NCBI RefSeq assembly: GCF_000512205.2
Contig: NZ_CP006644.1
Location: 6,141,898 to 6,205,897 of the forward strand
Direction: 5' to 3'
Origin: Sphingomonas sanxanigenens DSM 19645 = NX02
GTDB taxonomy: Bacteria; Pseudomonadota; Alphaproteobacteria; Sphingomonadales; Sphingomonadaceae
Length of the DNA: 64,000 nucleotides
Each line of letters opens with the position of its first letter. Positions within the stretch are counted from its first letter, which is position 1. The notes under the pieces were generated by a model. It was given only the letters and a program-made list of their open reading frames with translations. It was not told where the DNA came from and did not search any database. Of this stretch, positions 42,784-51,450 are shown piece after piece. Both the position numbers and the translations under genes were made by a program.

Positions 42784-43362
42784 GTGACGGCACTTTCCTC
42801 AACATCCGCGCGGGATGAAGCGCGCGCCTTGCTGGTCGCCGCGCTCTCGCGAGTCGCGGCCGGAGACAGGCTGGCGCTGCGCGAGGTTTATGATCGCACC
42901 TCCGCGAAGCTTTTCGGCATCGTGCTGCGTATCTGCCAGGAACGCGAGGCTGCGGAGGATGTGTTGCAGGAAGTCTATGTGACGGTGTGGAACCGGGCGG
43001 CGGGATATGATCCCGAGCGCGCGAGCCCCGTCACCTGGCTTGCAACCATTGCCCGCAACCGCGCGATCGACTGGCGCCGCGCACGCCGACCGGACCACAA
43101 TGTGGGTGTCGAGGAAGCCGAGACGATCGCCGACGAGGCCGTGCTCGCGCCCGAGCGGATCGAGGCGGAGCAGGAGGCGCGCCGGCTCCACGGCTGCCTC
43201 GACGAGATCGAGGGACGGCAGGCGAGCGCGATCCGCGCCGCCTTCATCGGCGGCGCCACCTATGCCGAACTCGCCGAGCGCGACGGCGTGCCGCTGGGCA
43301 CGATGAAGAGCTGGATCCGCCGCGGCCTCCTCAAGCTGAGGGAGTGCCTCGACCGTGGCTGA
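42784..43362 (+). CDS. ECF sigma factor
   Basis: A 192-aa sigma-70 family factor. Region 2 is RLALREVYDRTSAKLFGIVL...AEDVLQEVYVTVWNRA and region 4 is IRAAFIGGATYAELAERDGV...GTMKSWIRRGLLKLRE. A GTG at 42784 is preferred because upstream sequence is not sigma-like. It overlaps the anti-sigma gene by 8 bp, so it is probably held in check by that protein. No -35/-10 of its own type could be identified. Confidence 0.9.
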   Translation: MTALSSTSARDEARALLVAALSRVAAGDRLALREVYDRTSAKLFGIVLRICQEREAAEDVLQEVYVTVWNRAAGYDPERASPVTWLATIARNRAIDWRRARRPDHNVGVEEAETIADEAVLAPERIEAEQEARRLHGCLDEIEGRQASAIRAAFIGGATYAELAERDGVPLGTMKSWIRRGLLKLRECLDRG

Positions 43363-44158
43363 CGCGCCGGCTGGCGAGGATCCCGACATGCTGGCGGCCG
43401 AACTCGCGCTGGGCGTGCTCGACGGGCCGGAACGCGCGGCGGCGTTGCGCCGGCTGCTCGCCGAACCCGCCTTCGGGCGCGATGTCGACGAATGGCGCGA
43501 AAGGCTGGCGCCGCTGATCGATACGGTGCCCGAACAGGCGCCGCCGGCGACGCTGTGGCCGCGCATCGAAAAGCGGATCGACGGTGGCGGAGAGGCGCGC
43601 GCGCTGAAGGCCAGCGTGACTCGCTGGCGCAGCTTTACCGCGGCGGCCTCGCTGGTGGCGGCAAGCGCGATCGGCTGGATCGCGATCAACCCGGCGCGCG
43701 CGCCCGATGGCGTGCGTCCGCCCGTCGCGGTCGAGGGTGCGGCCGATGAGGCGGCCGATCCCCGACTCGCGCAGCGCGAGCCATCGGCGGTGGCCCCGGC
43801 GCGCGGAAAGGCGGCCCGCGGCCCGATGATGATCGCCCAGCTCGCCCCGCCGGAACTTCAGCCGATGGCGATGGCGATGGCGGCGGTGATGCCCGATGGC
43901 GCGCTCAAGATTGCGCCAGGGCCGATGGCCGGCGAGGGCAAGAGCGCCGAATTGTGGGTGATCCCCGCCGGCGGCCAGCCGGTGTCGCTCGGCCTCGTGC
44001 GCCCGGGCGAGATGAACACCCTCACGATCCGTGCCGAGATTCGGCCGATGATCAACGGCGAGGCGACGCTGGCGATCTCGATCGAACCGGCGGGCGGCTC
44101 GCCGACCGGCCAGCCGACGGGGCCGGTGGTGGCGGCCGGCCGCGTCACCCGCATCTGA
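43355..44158 (+). CDS. RskA-like anti-sigma factor
   Basis: A 267-aa membrane anti-sigma factor, GTG start. The N-terminal part has ELALGVLDGPERAAALRRLL, then a single membrane segment (FTAAASLVAASAIGWIAI) near residue 100, and a C-terminal anti-sigma-K domain (AELWVIPAGGQPVSLGLVRP). It would hold the ECF sigma at the membrane until an envelope signal triggers its cleavage. Coupled to the sigma gene by overlap. Confidence 0.85.
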   Translation: MADAPAGEDPDMLAAELALGVLDGPERAAALRRLLAEPAFGRDVDEWRERLAPLIDTVPEQAPPATLWPRIEKRIDGGGEARALKASVTRWRSFTAAASLVAASAIGWIAINPARAPDGVRPPVAVEGAADEAADPRLAQREPSAVAPARGKAARGPMMIAQLAPPELQPMAMAMAAVMPDGALKIAPGPMAGEGKSAELWVIPAGGQPVSLGLVRPGEMNTLTIRAEIRPMINGEATLAISIEPAGGSPTGQPTGPVVAAGRVTRI

Positions 44159-44275
44159 CCCGCGTCCGGGCGCATCTCCCCTCGATCCGTCGATATCCCT
44201 CTTGCACCGCACGGAGTGGTGCGGGCATCGCATGCGTTGGGGGTTGGGACGATCAATGACCTGGAGTGTTTGCCC

Positions 44276-44749
44276 ATGAAGTCCGTTTCCCCCATCGTGC
44301 TGGCGCTTGCGCTCGGGCTGGCAGGCTGCGGCGGCGCGCCCGCGACCAACACCGCCGACGCCGACAACGCCGCGAACGTCGCCGACGTGCCCGAGATAAC
44401 CGACGTGCCCGTCGAAGGCGGCGGCATGACCAATGAGGGGGATGTCGGCCTCAACGCCGCCGGCGCCGCGCTCCCCACGGACGCGTGGGTCGGCAAATGG
44501 ATCGGCGTCGAGGGGCTGGTGCTTGACATCCAGCCCGGCGACGGCCCCGGCAAATATGCGCTGGCGGTGACGCTGATGGATGGCACCGAGAATTATGAGG
44601 GCACCGCGAAGGGCGAAACCATCGCCTTCACCCGCGACGGCAAGGCCGAGACGATCCGCAAGGCGACCGGTGACGAGACCGGCCTCAAATATCTCGCCGG
44701 CAAGACCAACTGCCTGATGATCAAGACGGCCGAAGGCTTCTGCCGCTGA
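44276..44749 (+). CDS. small lipoprotein
   Basis: A 157-aa lipoprotein: signal MKSVSPIVLALALGLAGC with lipobox LAGC (Cys18). A low-complexity linker (TADADNAANVADVPEITDVP) leads to a compact domain (DAWVGKWIGVEGLVLDIQPG, then GLKYLAGKTNCLMI). A length of about 100 residues with beta strands recalls short periplasmic binding or regulatory lipoproteins, but no family is recognised. It follows the anti-sigma gene by 117 bp. Confidence 0.75.
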   Translation: MKSVSPIVLALALGLAGCGGAPATNTADADNAANVADVPEITDVPVEGGGMTNEGDVGLNAAGAALPTDAWVGKWIGVEGLVLDIQPGDGPGKYALAVTLMDGTENYEGTAKGETIAFTRDGKAETIRKATGDETGLKYLAGKTNCLMIKTAEGFCR

Positions 44750-44756
44750 ACGACAG

Positions 44757-44776
44757 CCCTCCCGTTCGCGGGAGGG
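44757..44776 (+). terminator. UUCG-capped hairpin
   Basis: CCCTCCCG-TTCG-CGGGAGGG, a perfect 8-bp stem with a stable UUCG loop 8 bp after the lipoprotein stop. No T-run follows, so it may need Rho or mark an mRNA end. Confidence 0.55.
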
Positions 44777-44834
44777 AAGCAGGCCGTCGCGGCTTCGGTT
44801 GCGCATGTCTCAAATATGACAATCGCTCGCTGAA

Positions 44835-44852
44835 TCGTCACCAAGCCGTCAC
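44835..44852 (+). promoter_or_regulatory. Pho-box-like repeat upstream of btaA
   Basis: TCGTCAC-CAAG-CCGTCAC: two 7-bp repeats with a 4-bp spacer, matching the layout of the PhoB box (CTGTCAT-N4-CTGTCAC). It ends 41 bp before the btaA start. Betaine lipids replace phospholipids in phosphate starvation, so PhoB control is the expected regulation. Confidence 0.6.
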
Positions 44853-44893
44853 GCGTCGCGATTAGGTGCGGCGGCGACGCGTGGAGGGTTTCG

Positions 44894-46108
44894 ATGGCGA
44901 CGGATGCGGTGAAGAAGGCTGTGCTGCGCGATGGCGAGAGCGGGCGGCAAAGGCTGCTCGATCGGGCTTTCGCCTTCGCGTTCAAGGGGCTGGTCTATGC
45001 CCAGATCTGGGAAGACCCGGTCGTCGACCTCGAAGCTTTGCAGCTTCGCTCCGACTCGCGGCTGGTGACGATCGCCAGCGGCGGCTGCAACGTGCTGTCC
45101 TATCTGACTGCCGGTCCGGAGCGGATCGTCGCGGTGGACCTCAACACGGCGCACGTCGCGCTCAACAAGCTCAAGCTGGTCGCGGCGCGCAAGCTGCCCG
45201 ATCATGCGACCTTCCACCGATTCTTCGGCCAGGCCGACAGCAAGGCGAACATCGCCACCTACCGCAGCCATGTCGCGCCGCACCTCGACGAGGTGTCGCG
45301 ACGCTATTGGGAAGGGCGCGATCTCACCGGCCGGCGCCGCATCGGCGGCTTCGCCAAGGGCATCTATCGCCGCGGCCTGCTCGGCGGGTTCATCGGCGCG
45401 GCGCACCTCATCGCCAAGGTCTATGGTGTCGATCCGAAGCGCATGCTGGCGGCGACCAGCCTCGAGGAGCAACGCCGGATCTTCGACGAGGATTTTGCGC
45501 CGGTGTTCGACAAGCGCTTCGTGCGCTGGCTGACCGGCCAGCCGGCGAGCCTGTTCGGCCTCGGCATTCCGCCTGCGCAATATATTGCACTGGCTGGCGA
45601 CGAACCCGACGGCATGGCCGCTGTGCTGCGCCAGCGGCTCGAAAAACTCTCCTGCGACTTCGACATCCGCAACAATTATTTCGCCTGGCAGGCGTTCGGC
45701 CGCGGCTATGGCAAGGGGCCGGAAGCGCCGCTGCCGCCCTACCTCCAGCCCGACAATTATCGCGCGGTGGTCGACCGGGTCGATCGCGTCGAGGTGCGCC
45801 ATCAGAATTTCATCGATTTCCTCGAAAGCCAGCCGGACGGCAGCCTCGATCGCTATGTTCTGCTCGACGCGCAGGACTGGATGACCGACGCGGTGCTGAC
45901 GCGGCTGTGGCGCGAGATCACCCGCACCGCGCGGCCCGGGTCGCGCGTGTTGTTCCGCACCGCCGCCGAGCCCACCCTGCTGCCGGGCCGCGTGCCGGAC
46001 GAGATTCTTGGCCGCTGGCATTATGCCGAGGATGAATCGAAGGGCTTCACGGCGGCGGACCGGTCGTCCATCTATGGCGGCGTGCATCTCTACACGCTGA
46101 AGGACTGA
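44894..46108 (+). CDS. btaA: BtaA, diacylglycerol 3-amino-3-carboxypropyltransferase
   Basis: A 404-aa enzyme of the DUF3419 family that adds the 3-amino-3-carboxypropyl group of SAM to diacylglycerol, the first step to the betaine lipid DGTS. Signatures are YAQIWEDPVVDLEALQL, the SAM-binding TIASGGCNVLSYLTAGPERI and VAVDLNTAHVALNKLKLVAA, and the C-terminal DAQDWMTDAVLTRLW. btaB follows 2 bp after it. Confidence 0.93.
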   Translation: MATDAVKKAVLRDGESGRQRLLDRAFAFAFKGLVYAQIWEDPVVDLEALQLRSDSRLVTIASGGCNVLSYLTAGPERIVAVDLNTAHVALNKLKLVAARKLPDHATFHRFFGQADSKANIATYRSHVAPHLDEVSRRYWEGRDLTGRRRIGGFAKGIYRRGLLGGFIGAAHLIAKVYGVDPKRMLAATSLEEQRRIFDEDFAPVFDKRFVRWLTGQPASLFGLGIPPAQYIALAGDEPDGMAAVLRQRLEKLSCDFDIRNNYFAWQAFGRGYGKGPEAPLPPYLQPDNYRAVVDRVDRVEVRHQNFIDFLESQPDGSLDRYVLLDAQDWMTDAVLTRLWREITRTARPGSRVLFRTAAEPTLLPGRVPDEILGRWHYAEDESKGFTAADRSSIYGGVHLYTLKD

Positions 46109-46110
46109 TC

Positions 46111-46779
46111 ATGGCAACCACCGTCGGCACCCATGCCGAGCGGATGGACGGGGTCTACCGCGTCCAGCGCCACTTCTATGATCTGACGCGCAAATTCTAC
46201 CTGCTGGGGCGCGATGCCTGCATCGCCGGCATGGTACCGCCGCCGGGCGGAGCGATCCTCGAGGTCGGCTGCGGTACCGGGCGCAACCTCGTCCTCGCCG
46301 CGCGCAGGCATCCCGGCACGCAATTGTTCGGCGTCGATATCTCGTCGGCGATGCTGGAGACGGCGGACAGGTCGGTGGCGCGCGCCGGGCTCGGCGGGCG
46401 CGTGACGTTGGCGCAGGGCGATGCCACCGCGTTCGACGCGCAGGCGCTGTTCGGCCGTGCGGCGTTCGACCGCATCTTCATGTCCTACACCTTGTCGATG
46501 ATCCCCGACTGGCAGGGCGCGCTCGACCAGGCCGCGCGCGTGCTCGCGCCCGGCGGCGCGATCCATATCGTCGACTTCGGCCAGCAGGAGCGGTTGCCCG
46601 GCTGGTGGAAGCGCTTCCTGTTCGGATGGGTCGCGATGTATCAGGTCACCCCGCGCGCCGCCCTGAAGGACGCGCTGACGCGCCTCGCCGAGGCGCACGG
46701 GATGATGATGGAATTCAAGCCGCTGCTGCGTGGCTATGCGTGGAGCGCTGTCCTCCGCAAGCCGGTCGCCGGCGCCTGA
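46111..46779 (+). CDS. btaB: BtaB, DGTS N-methyltransferase
   Basis: A 222-aa SAM methyltransferase that methylates the amino group of diacylglyceryl-homoserine to give DGTS. Motif I is ILEVGCGTGRNLV, and the family begins MDGVYRVQRHFYDLTRKFYL. The arrangement btaA-btaB with 2 bp between is the classical bacterial DGTS operon. Probably cytoplasmic at the inner membrane face. Confidence 0.93.
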   Translation: MATTVGTHAERMDGVYRVQRHFYDLTRKFYLLGRDACIAGMVPPPGGAILEVGCGTGRNLVLAARRHPGTQLFGVDISSAMLETADRSVARAGLGGRVTLAQGDATAFDAQALFGRAAFDRIFMSYTLSMIPDWQGALDQAARVLAPGGAIHIVDFGQQERLPGWWKRFLFGWVAMYQVTPRAALKDALTRLAEAHGMMMEFKPLLRGYAWSAVLRKPVAGA

Positions 46780-46801
46780 GCGCGGGCGACCGCGCGATCG
46801 C

Positions 46802-46957
46802 TTAGCCGATCAGGTCGGTAACGATCTTGCGGAGTTCGCCGCGCGACAACGTGCCGCGCCTGGGTGCCGGGGGCGTCTTGCCGAAAGCCAATCCGAAGAT
46901 CGGGCTGAACAGCGACATGCCGTTGGCGGTTGGATTGTGAACGCTATGAATGTTCAT
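46802..46957 (-). CDS. small hypothetical protein
   Basis: A 51-aa protein starting MNIHSVHNPTANGMSLFSPI and ending GTLSRGELRKIVTDLIG. A GAGAAACGG segment lies before the ATG. A hydrophobic patch (FSPIFGLAFG) and a basic end suggest a small membrane-associated or regulatory peptide, but no family is recognised. It is convergent with btaB. Confidence 0.45.
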   Translation of the reverse strand: MNIHSVHNPTANGMSLFSPIFGLAFGKTPPAPRRGTLSRGELRKIVTDLIG

Positions 46958-47243
46958 GGTCCGTTTCTCTTTATCGTTGCTTCGACCGCGCACTATGCGC
47001 GGCCGGAATTTGCGGGGACTATGCCTGTCGGCATGAAGCCTGCTGCATCGCCGATATGCGAAAACGGCACCCGCAAAGGGCGCCGGAATGGCAGCTTGGC
47101 TTGAAATGGGTCGGCAAAGGCCGACTCAACCGGATCGGGCGGTGTCACCCGCTGAGCGCCATATGAGGGGCAATGGTGGTGATTTCAAGGCGGCGGTGGA
47201 CATGATTGCCCGGAACGGCGGCAATCGCTATTTTCCTGCCCGG

Positions 47244-47807
47244 ATGAACAAGCCGCTCGCCCCCATGACTCCGGAGTCGGCCGCGAAGGCGCGCTTCAGC
47301 AAGGAAGAGTTCCTTGCGATGGCGTCCCTAGGCGCGTTCGACGACATGAGCATCGAGCTTGTCGACGGAGAGTTGGAGCGGATGAACCCGCCGATGAGCG
47401 AGCATGGCCGGTTGCAGGGCGAATTGACCTATCTTCTGCGCCACGCGCTTGCGGGCACCAGCATGGTCGTGCTGGGTGAGACCGGTATCGATCTTGGCGG
47501 GCAGACCGTGCGGAGCTGCGACGCCGCAGTCCTGTCCGCTCCGCTCGATGAGAATCGGCTGCTACGTCCGGACGATGTGGCGCTGCTCATCGAGATCGGA
47601 TTGACGACGGTCGAGCGCGACATGGGCGCGAAGCGGATCGATTATGCCCGTGCCGGCGTGCGGCATTATTGGGTCGTCGATGGCGAGCGGCGCGTTGTGC
47701 ACCTGTTCGCCGAGCCGCTGAACGGCGATTATGCCGATGTTCGCTCGATCAAGTTCGGCGCGCCGTTGACGGTACCGGGTAGTGATCGCGTACTGATCCT
47801 GGGATAG
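47244..47807 (+). CDS. Uma2-family (DUF820) putative endonuclease
   Basis: A 187-aa protein of the PD-(D/E)XK-like Uma2 family. Motifs include ELVDGELERMNPPMSEHGRL, VVLGETGIDLGG, RSCDAAVLSAP, VALLIEIGLTTVERDMGAKR and IDYARAGVRHYWVVDGERRV, with the acidic and Lys residues of a restriction-type active site. These genes are common in cyanobacteria and also found in other bacteria, with unknown biological role. The start at 47244 is an ATG. It lies after the small gene and 199 bp before the next gene. Confidence 0.85.
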   Translation: MNKPLAPMTPESAAKARFSKEEFLAMASLGAFDDMSIELVDGELERMNPPMSEHGRLQGELTYLLRHALAGTSMVVLGETGIDLGGQTVRSCDAAVLSAPLDENRLLRPDDVALLIEIGLTTVERDMGAKRIDYARAGVRHYWVVDGERRVVHLFAEPLNGDYADVRSIKFGAPLTVPGSDRVLILG

Positions 47808-48006
47808 GCTGGACGCTGGCGCATCGGGACCAGATCCAGCCCTCGGTTTCCTTCGAGGCGCGCGAAGCGAAGTTGTCCGCGTTGCGAGACGTGCTGGACC
47901 ACCCGATCGCAAGAGGTGGCGCTCATAGCACCCACCACGTGAGACAGCATCTCGACACCGTCGTGGAAGAGTTGCGCCACAAAGAACAAGCGGGATATCG
48001 TACGAT

Positions 48007-48450
48007 TTACCGTCCCGTTCTGCCTTGGCTTGGCAGGAGGCGACTCAGTGTGGCCCAGTCCTCGTCTTCATAACATTCCATTGAAATTGGATATTTGGGC
48101 CTGTCTCGCAGGATCGCGTTGAACTCTAAGGAAAACTCCCGCGGGTCATACGTATGGAAAAGCCAGTCCCGCTGGTCGTTGCCCGTAATGCTTGCGACCT
48201 CGACAGCGCATAGCTTCGACGCGAGCGGTTCAAGGAAAATGTCCTCGAATGCTTCGATTTCGCTGCGGGTCGCATCATCCGGATGGCCGGTGTCGGTGGG
48301 GCCATAAGGCCAGCTTATCTGGACGACGAACTTGAATATTTCACGATCGGGTTCGGCTGGCAAACGACTGCGGCAGCGAATGACGATATTGTGCGCGCCA
48401 TTGGACGCCGTCACGAGGCTCCAATTATCATCATTGTAGATGTTCGCCAC
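48007..48450 (-). CDS. DUF695 domain protein
   Basis: A 147-aa protein with a two-part DUF695-like pattern: IVIRCRSRLPAEPDREIFKF, then SEIEAFEDIFLEPLASKLCA, DWLFHTYDPREFSLEFNAIL and PKYPISMECYEDEDW. The function of DUF695 is unknown; some members are linked to stress or immunity loci. It starts 99 bp from hemA, on the same strand. Confidence 0.7.
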   Translation of the reverse strand: MANIYNDDNWSLVTASNGAHNIVIRCRSRLPAEPDREIFKFVVQISWPYGPTDTGHPDDATRSEIEAFEDIFLEPLASKLCAVEVASITGNDQRDWLFHTYDPREFSLEFNAILRDRPKYPISMECYEDEDWATLSRLLPSQGRTGR

Positions 48451-48549
48451 TCAACAGTCCCGAGCAATGATGCTCGGAACGCATAGTCGAGCCCGTCCGC
48501 CAGGAAAAGCTTGCTGCTCTTGGATATTCCCGGGCGACCGCGGCGGCCC

Positions 48550-49770
48550 TCACGCCGCCTTGCGCATCTCCAGCCGGTCCCAGATCTCCACCAGCGCGCC
48601 CGCCAGTTCGTCCATCATCGCTTCGGTGTGCGCGGGGCCGGGGGTGAAGCGCAGGCGTTCGCTGCCGCGCGGCACGGTGGGATAATTGATCGGCTGCACA
48701 TAGACGCCATATTCGGCGAGCAGGATATCGCTGATCCGCTTGGCCTTCACCGGGTCGCCGACCATCAGCGGCACGATGTGCGTGGTCGAATCCATCACCG
48801 GCAGCCCCGCGTTGCGGAACTTCGCCTTCAGCATCGCCGCCGAAGCCTGCTGGCCGTCGCGCTCCTCGCTCGACGCTTTCAGGTGGCGGATGCTGGCGAG
48901 CGCGCCGGCGACGAGCACGGGCGACAGGCTGGTGGTAAAGATGAAACCCGGCGCATAGCTGCGGATCACGTCGATGATCACCTGGTCGGCGGCGATATAG
49001 CCGCCCATCACGCCGATCGCCTTGGCGAGCGTGCCTTCGATGATCGTCAGCCGGCTCGCCGCCTCGTCGCGGTCGGAGATGCCGCCGCCGCGCGGGCCGT
49101 ACATGCCGACCGCATGGACCTCGTCGAGATAGGTCAGCGCATTATATTTGTCGGCAAGGTCGCAGATACCGTGGATCGGCGCGACATCGCCTTCCATCGA
49201 ATAGACGCTCTCGAACGCGATCAGCTTGGGCGCCGCGGGATCGTCTGCCGCCAGCAGTTCTTCGAGATGCGCGAGATCGTTGTGGCGGAACACGCGCTTC
49301 TCGCAGCCCGCGTTGCGGATGCCGGCGATCATCGAGGCGTGGTTCAGCTCGTCCGAATAGACGATGCAGCCGGGCAGCAGCCTGGCGAGCGTGGAGAGCG
49401 TCGCGTCGTTAGAGACATAGCCGCTGGTGAACAGCAGCGCGCCTTCCTTGCCGTGCAGATCGGCCAGCTCGCCCTCGAGATCGACGTGGTAATGGGTGTT
49501 TCCGCCGATGTTGCGGGTGCCGCCTGAGCCGGCGCCGACATCGTGCAGCGCCTCTTCCATCGCCGCGATCACCTTGGGGTGCTGGCCCATCGCGAGATAG
49601 TCGTTCGAGCACCAGACGGTGATCGGCTTCGGGCCATTATGCCCTGCGAAGCAGCGCGCGTTGGGGAACGCGCCCTTGTTGCGCAGGATGTCGATGAAAA
49701 CCCGATAACGGCCCTCGGCGTGGAGCCGATCGATCGCCTGGGTGAAGATGCGCTGGTAATCCAAGTCCAA
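48550..49770 (-). CDS. hemA: 5-aminolevulinate synthase
   Basis: A 406-aa PLP enzyme that condenses glycine and succinyl-CoA to ALA, the first step of tetrapyrrole synthesis in alphaproteobacteria. Conserved: [55 protein letters not shown] and the PLP lysine in [14 protein letters not shown]-terminal [20 protein letters not shown] is typical. Monocistronic here. Confidence 0.97.
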   Translation of the reverse strand: MDLDYQRIFTQAIDRLHAEGRYRVFIDILRNKGAFPNARCFAGHNGPKPITVWCSNDYLAMGQHPKVIAAMEEALHDVGAGSGGTRNIGGNTHYHVDLEGELADLHGKEGALLFTSGYVSNDATLSTLARLLPGCIVYSDELNHASMIAGIRNAGCEKRVFRHNDLAHLEELLAADDPAAPKLIAFESVYSMEGDVAPIHGICDLADKYNALTYLDEVHAVGMYGPRGGGISDRDEAASRLTIIEGTLAKAIGVMGGYIAADQVIIDVIRSYAPGFIFTTSLSPVLVAGALASIRHLKASSEERDGQQASAAMLKAKFRNAGLPVMDSTTHIVPLMVGDPVKAKRISDILLAEYGVYVQPINYPTVPRGSERLRFTPGPAHTEAMMDELAGALVEIWDRLEMRKAA

Positions 49771-49904
49771 TCCCCGCGGGCCGTTGACTGTCGCGCCCCC
49801 CGATTATCTTTGAGGGAACGCATATATCCGTGACGGCAGATACGCCAGCGCTAACGATTCTCAATGGGACGGATTGTCCAACCCTCAGTGATCGCTTCCT
49901 TCGA

Positions 49905-50702
49905 TCACAGCTCGGCCAGCGTCTCCAGCCCGAAACGGGCGAGCGCGGGGGCGAGCCGGCGTTCGGCATCGCCCAGTCGCGTGAACACCGCGATACCAGG
50001 GGCCGGCCCGGTCGGCCAGGGCTGCCCGTCCGTCAGGAAGGCGACACGCCGGGCGATGCCCTCACCGCCATGGACGAAGTCCAGCGGGCGCGGGCTGGCT
50101 GCCGCGAGTGCGTCGGCGACGAGCGGAAAATGGGTGCAGGCCAGCACCACGGTGTCGATGCGATCGCCGCCGGGCTGTGTCAGCAGGCCATCCAGCGCCG
50201 CGGCGAAATCGGCCTGTGGCGGTGATTCGCCGCGCAGCCGCGCCTCGGCGAGATCGACCAGCGCCGCCGAGCCGTGGCGCAGCACGAGGCAGTCCGCAGC
50301 CCATTCGGTGGTCAGATTGTCGACATAGCGCTGGCGGACCGTGGCATCGGTGCCGAGCACGCCGATCGCGCGCGTTTTCGAGGCGAGTGCGGCGGGCTTG
50401 ATCGCGGGCACGGTGCCGACGATCGGCAGGTCCAGCGCGGCGCGAACATGCGCCAGTGCGATCGTGGAGGCGGTATTGCACGCGATCACCACCAGCCGCG
50501 GGTGAAAGCGTTCGACGAGGCGGCCCAGCAGGGCCGGCACGCGTGCGGCGATCTCGGCTTCGCTGCGCGTGCCATAGGGATAGCCGGCCGAATCGGCGGC
50601 ATAGACGATCGGCGCATGCGGCAGCAGCGCGCGCGTCGGCGCGAGCACCGAAAGACCGCCGACGCCCGAGTCGAAGAACAGCAGGGGGCGGCGGGCATCC
50701 AT
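49905..50702 (-). CDS. murI: glutamate racemase
   Basis: A 265-aa cofactor-free racemase giving D-glutamate for peptidoglycan. The start at 50702 gives FFDSGVGGLSV at residues 9-19. The two catalytic cysteines are Cys75 in VVIACNTAST and the one in VVLACTHFPLV. It is divergent from plsY. Confidence 0.93.
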   Translation of the reverse strand: MDARRPLLFFDSGVGGLSVLAPTRALLPHAPIVYAADSAGYPYGTRSEAEIAARVPALLGRLVERFHPRLVVIACNTASTIALAHVRAALDLPIVGTVPAIKPAALASKTRAIGVLGTDATVRQRYVDNLTTEWAADCLVLRHGSAALVDLAEARLRGESPPQADFAAALDGLLTQPGGDRIDTVVLACTHFPLVADALAAASPRPLDFVHGGEGIARRVAFLTDGQPWPTGPAPGIAVFTRLGDAERRLAPALARFGLETLAEL

Positions 50703-50835
50703 CGGCGGCGCTGTAGGGCGGTGCGTGCGATGTTTGAAGTCCCTGGGCGCGCGAATGTCATTGCCCGGCCTTTCGATCAGGCTAAGACGAGCAGCACTGG
50801 ATGCCGGCAATCGACTGCGCCGGCGCTGCCTTGGG

Positions 50836-51450
50836 GTGTTCGCGTTGTTGTCTCAACCTTGGTTCGGCGCGGCGCTCGCGCTGATCACTGGCTATCTGCT
50901 GGGTTCGATCCCGTTCGGTGTGCTGCTGACGCAGTTCAGCGGCGCAGGCGATCTGCGCAAGATCGGCTCGGGCAATATCGGCGCCACCAACGTGCTGCGC
51001 ACCGGGCGCAAGGGGTTGGCCGCGGCGACCTTGATCCTCGATGCCGCGAAGGGCGCGGCGGCGGTGCTGCTGGCCGCGTGGCTGCTGCCGGGTACCGAGC
51101 ATCTCGCCGCGATCGGCGCCTTTTTCGGCCATCTCTATCCGGTGTGGCTCACGTTCCGCGGCGGCAAGGGGGTCGCCACCTTGCTCGGCCTCGCGCTGGC
51201 GCTGAGCTGGCAGGTGGGGCTGGTCTACGCGGTGGTCTGGCTGGGGGCGCTGGCGCTCTCGCGGATCTCGTCGGTGGGCGGCATGTCCGCGGCGATCGCG
51301 GCGCCGATCGCGGCGGCGGCGCTCGGCATGTTCGGCATCGCCGCGCTGCTGCTGCTGTTCGCGCTGATGGTGCTGTGGAAGCATCGCGAGAATATCGGCC
51401 GGCTGCTCGAGGGTACCGAGCCCAGGGTCGGCAGCGCCAAGCGTGGCTGA
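50836..51450 (+). CDS. plsY: glycerol-3-phosphate acyltransferase PlsY
   Basis: A 204-aa membrane enzyme that acylates glycerol-3-phosphate from acyl-phosphate. Motifs: GYLLGSIPFGVLL, KIGSGNIGATNVLRTGRKG, and FGHLYPVWLTFRGGKGVAT. I place the start at GTG 50836, just before the first membrane segment. The start is uncertain, since several Leu/Val starts are possible upstream. It overlaps dprA by 8 bp. Confidence 0.9.
   Translation: MFALLSQPWFGAALALITGYLLGSIPFGVLLTQFSGAGDLRKIGSGNIGATNVLRTGRKGLAAATLILDAAKGAAAVLLAAWLLPGTEHLAAIGAFFGHLYPVWLTFRGGKGVATLLGLALALSWQVGLVYAVVWLGALALSRISSVGGMSAAIAAPIAAAALGMFGIAALLLLFALMVLWKHRENIGRLLEGTEPRVGSAKRG

Noticed and set aside
47816..48073. A possible small plus-strand gene after Uma2 (segment SFEAREAKLSALRDVLDHPI and HTSGLT-like part)
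   Set aside because: It lacks a proper start and ribosome-binding site, and it overlaps the DUF695 gene; at most a remnant.
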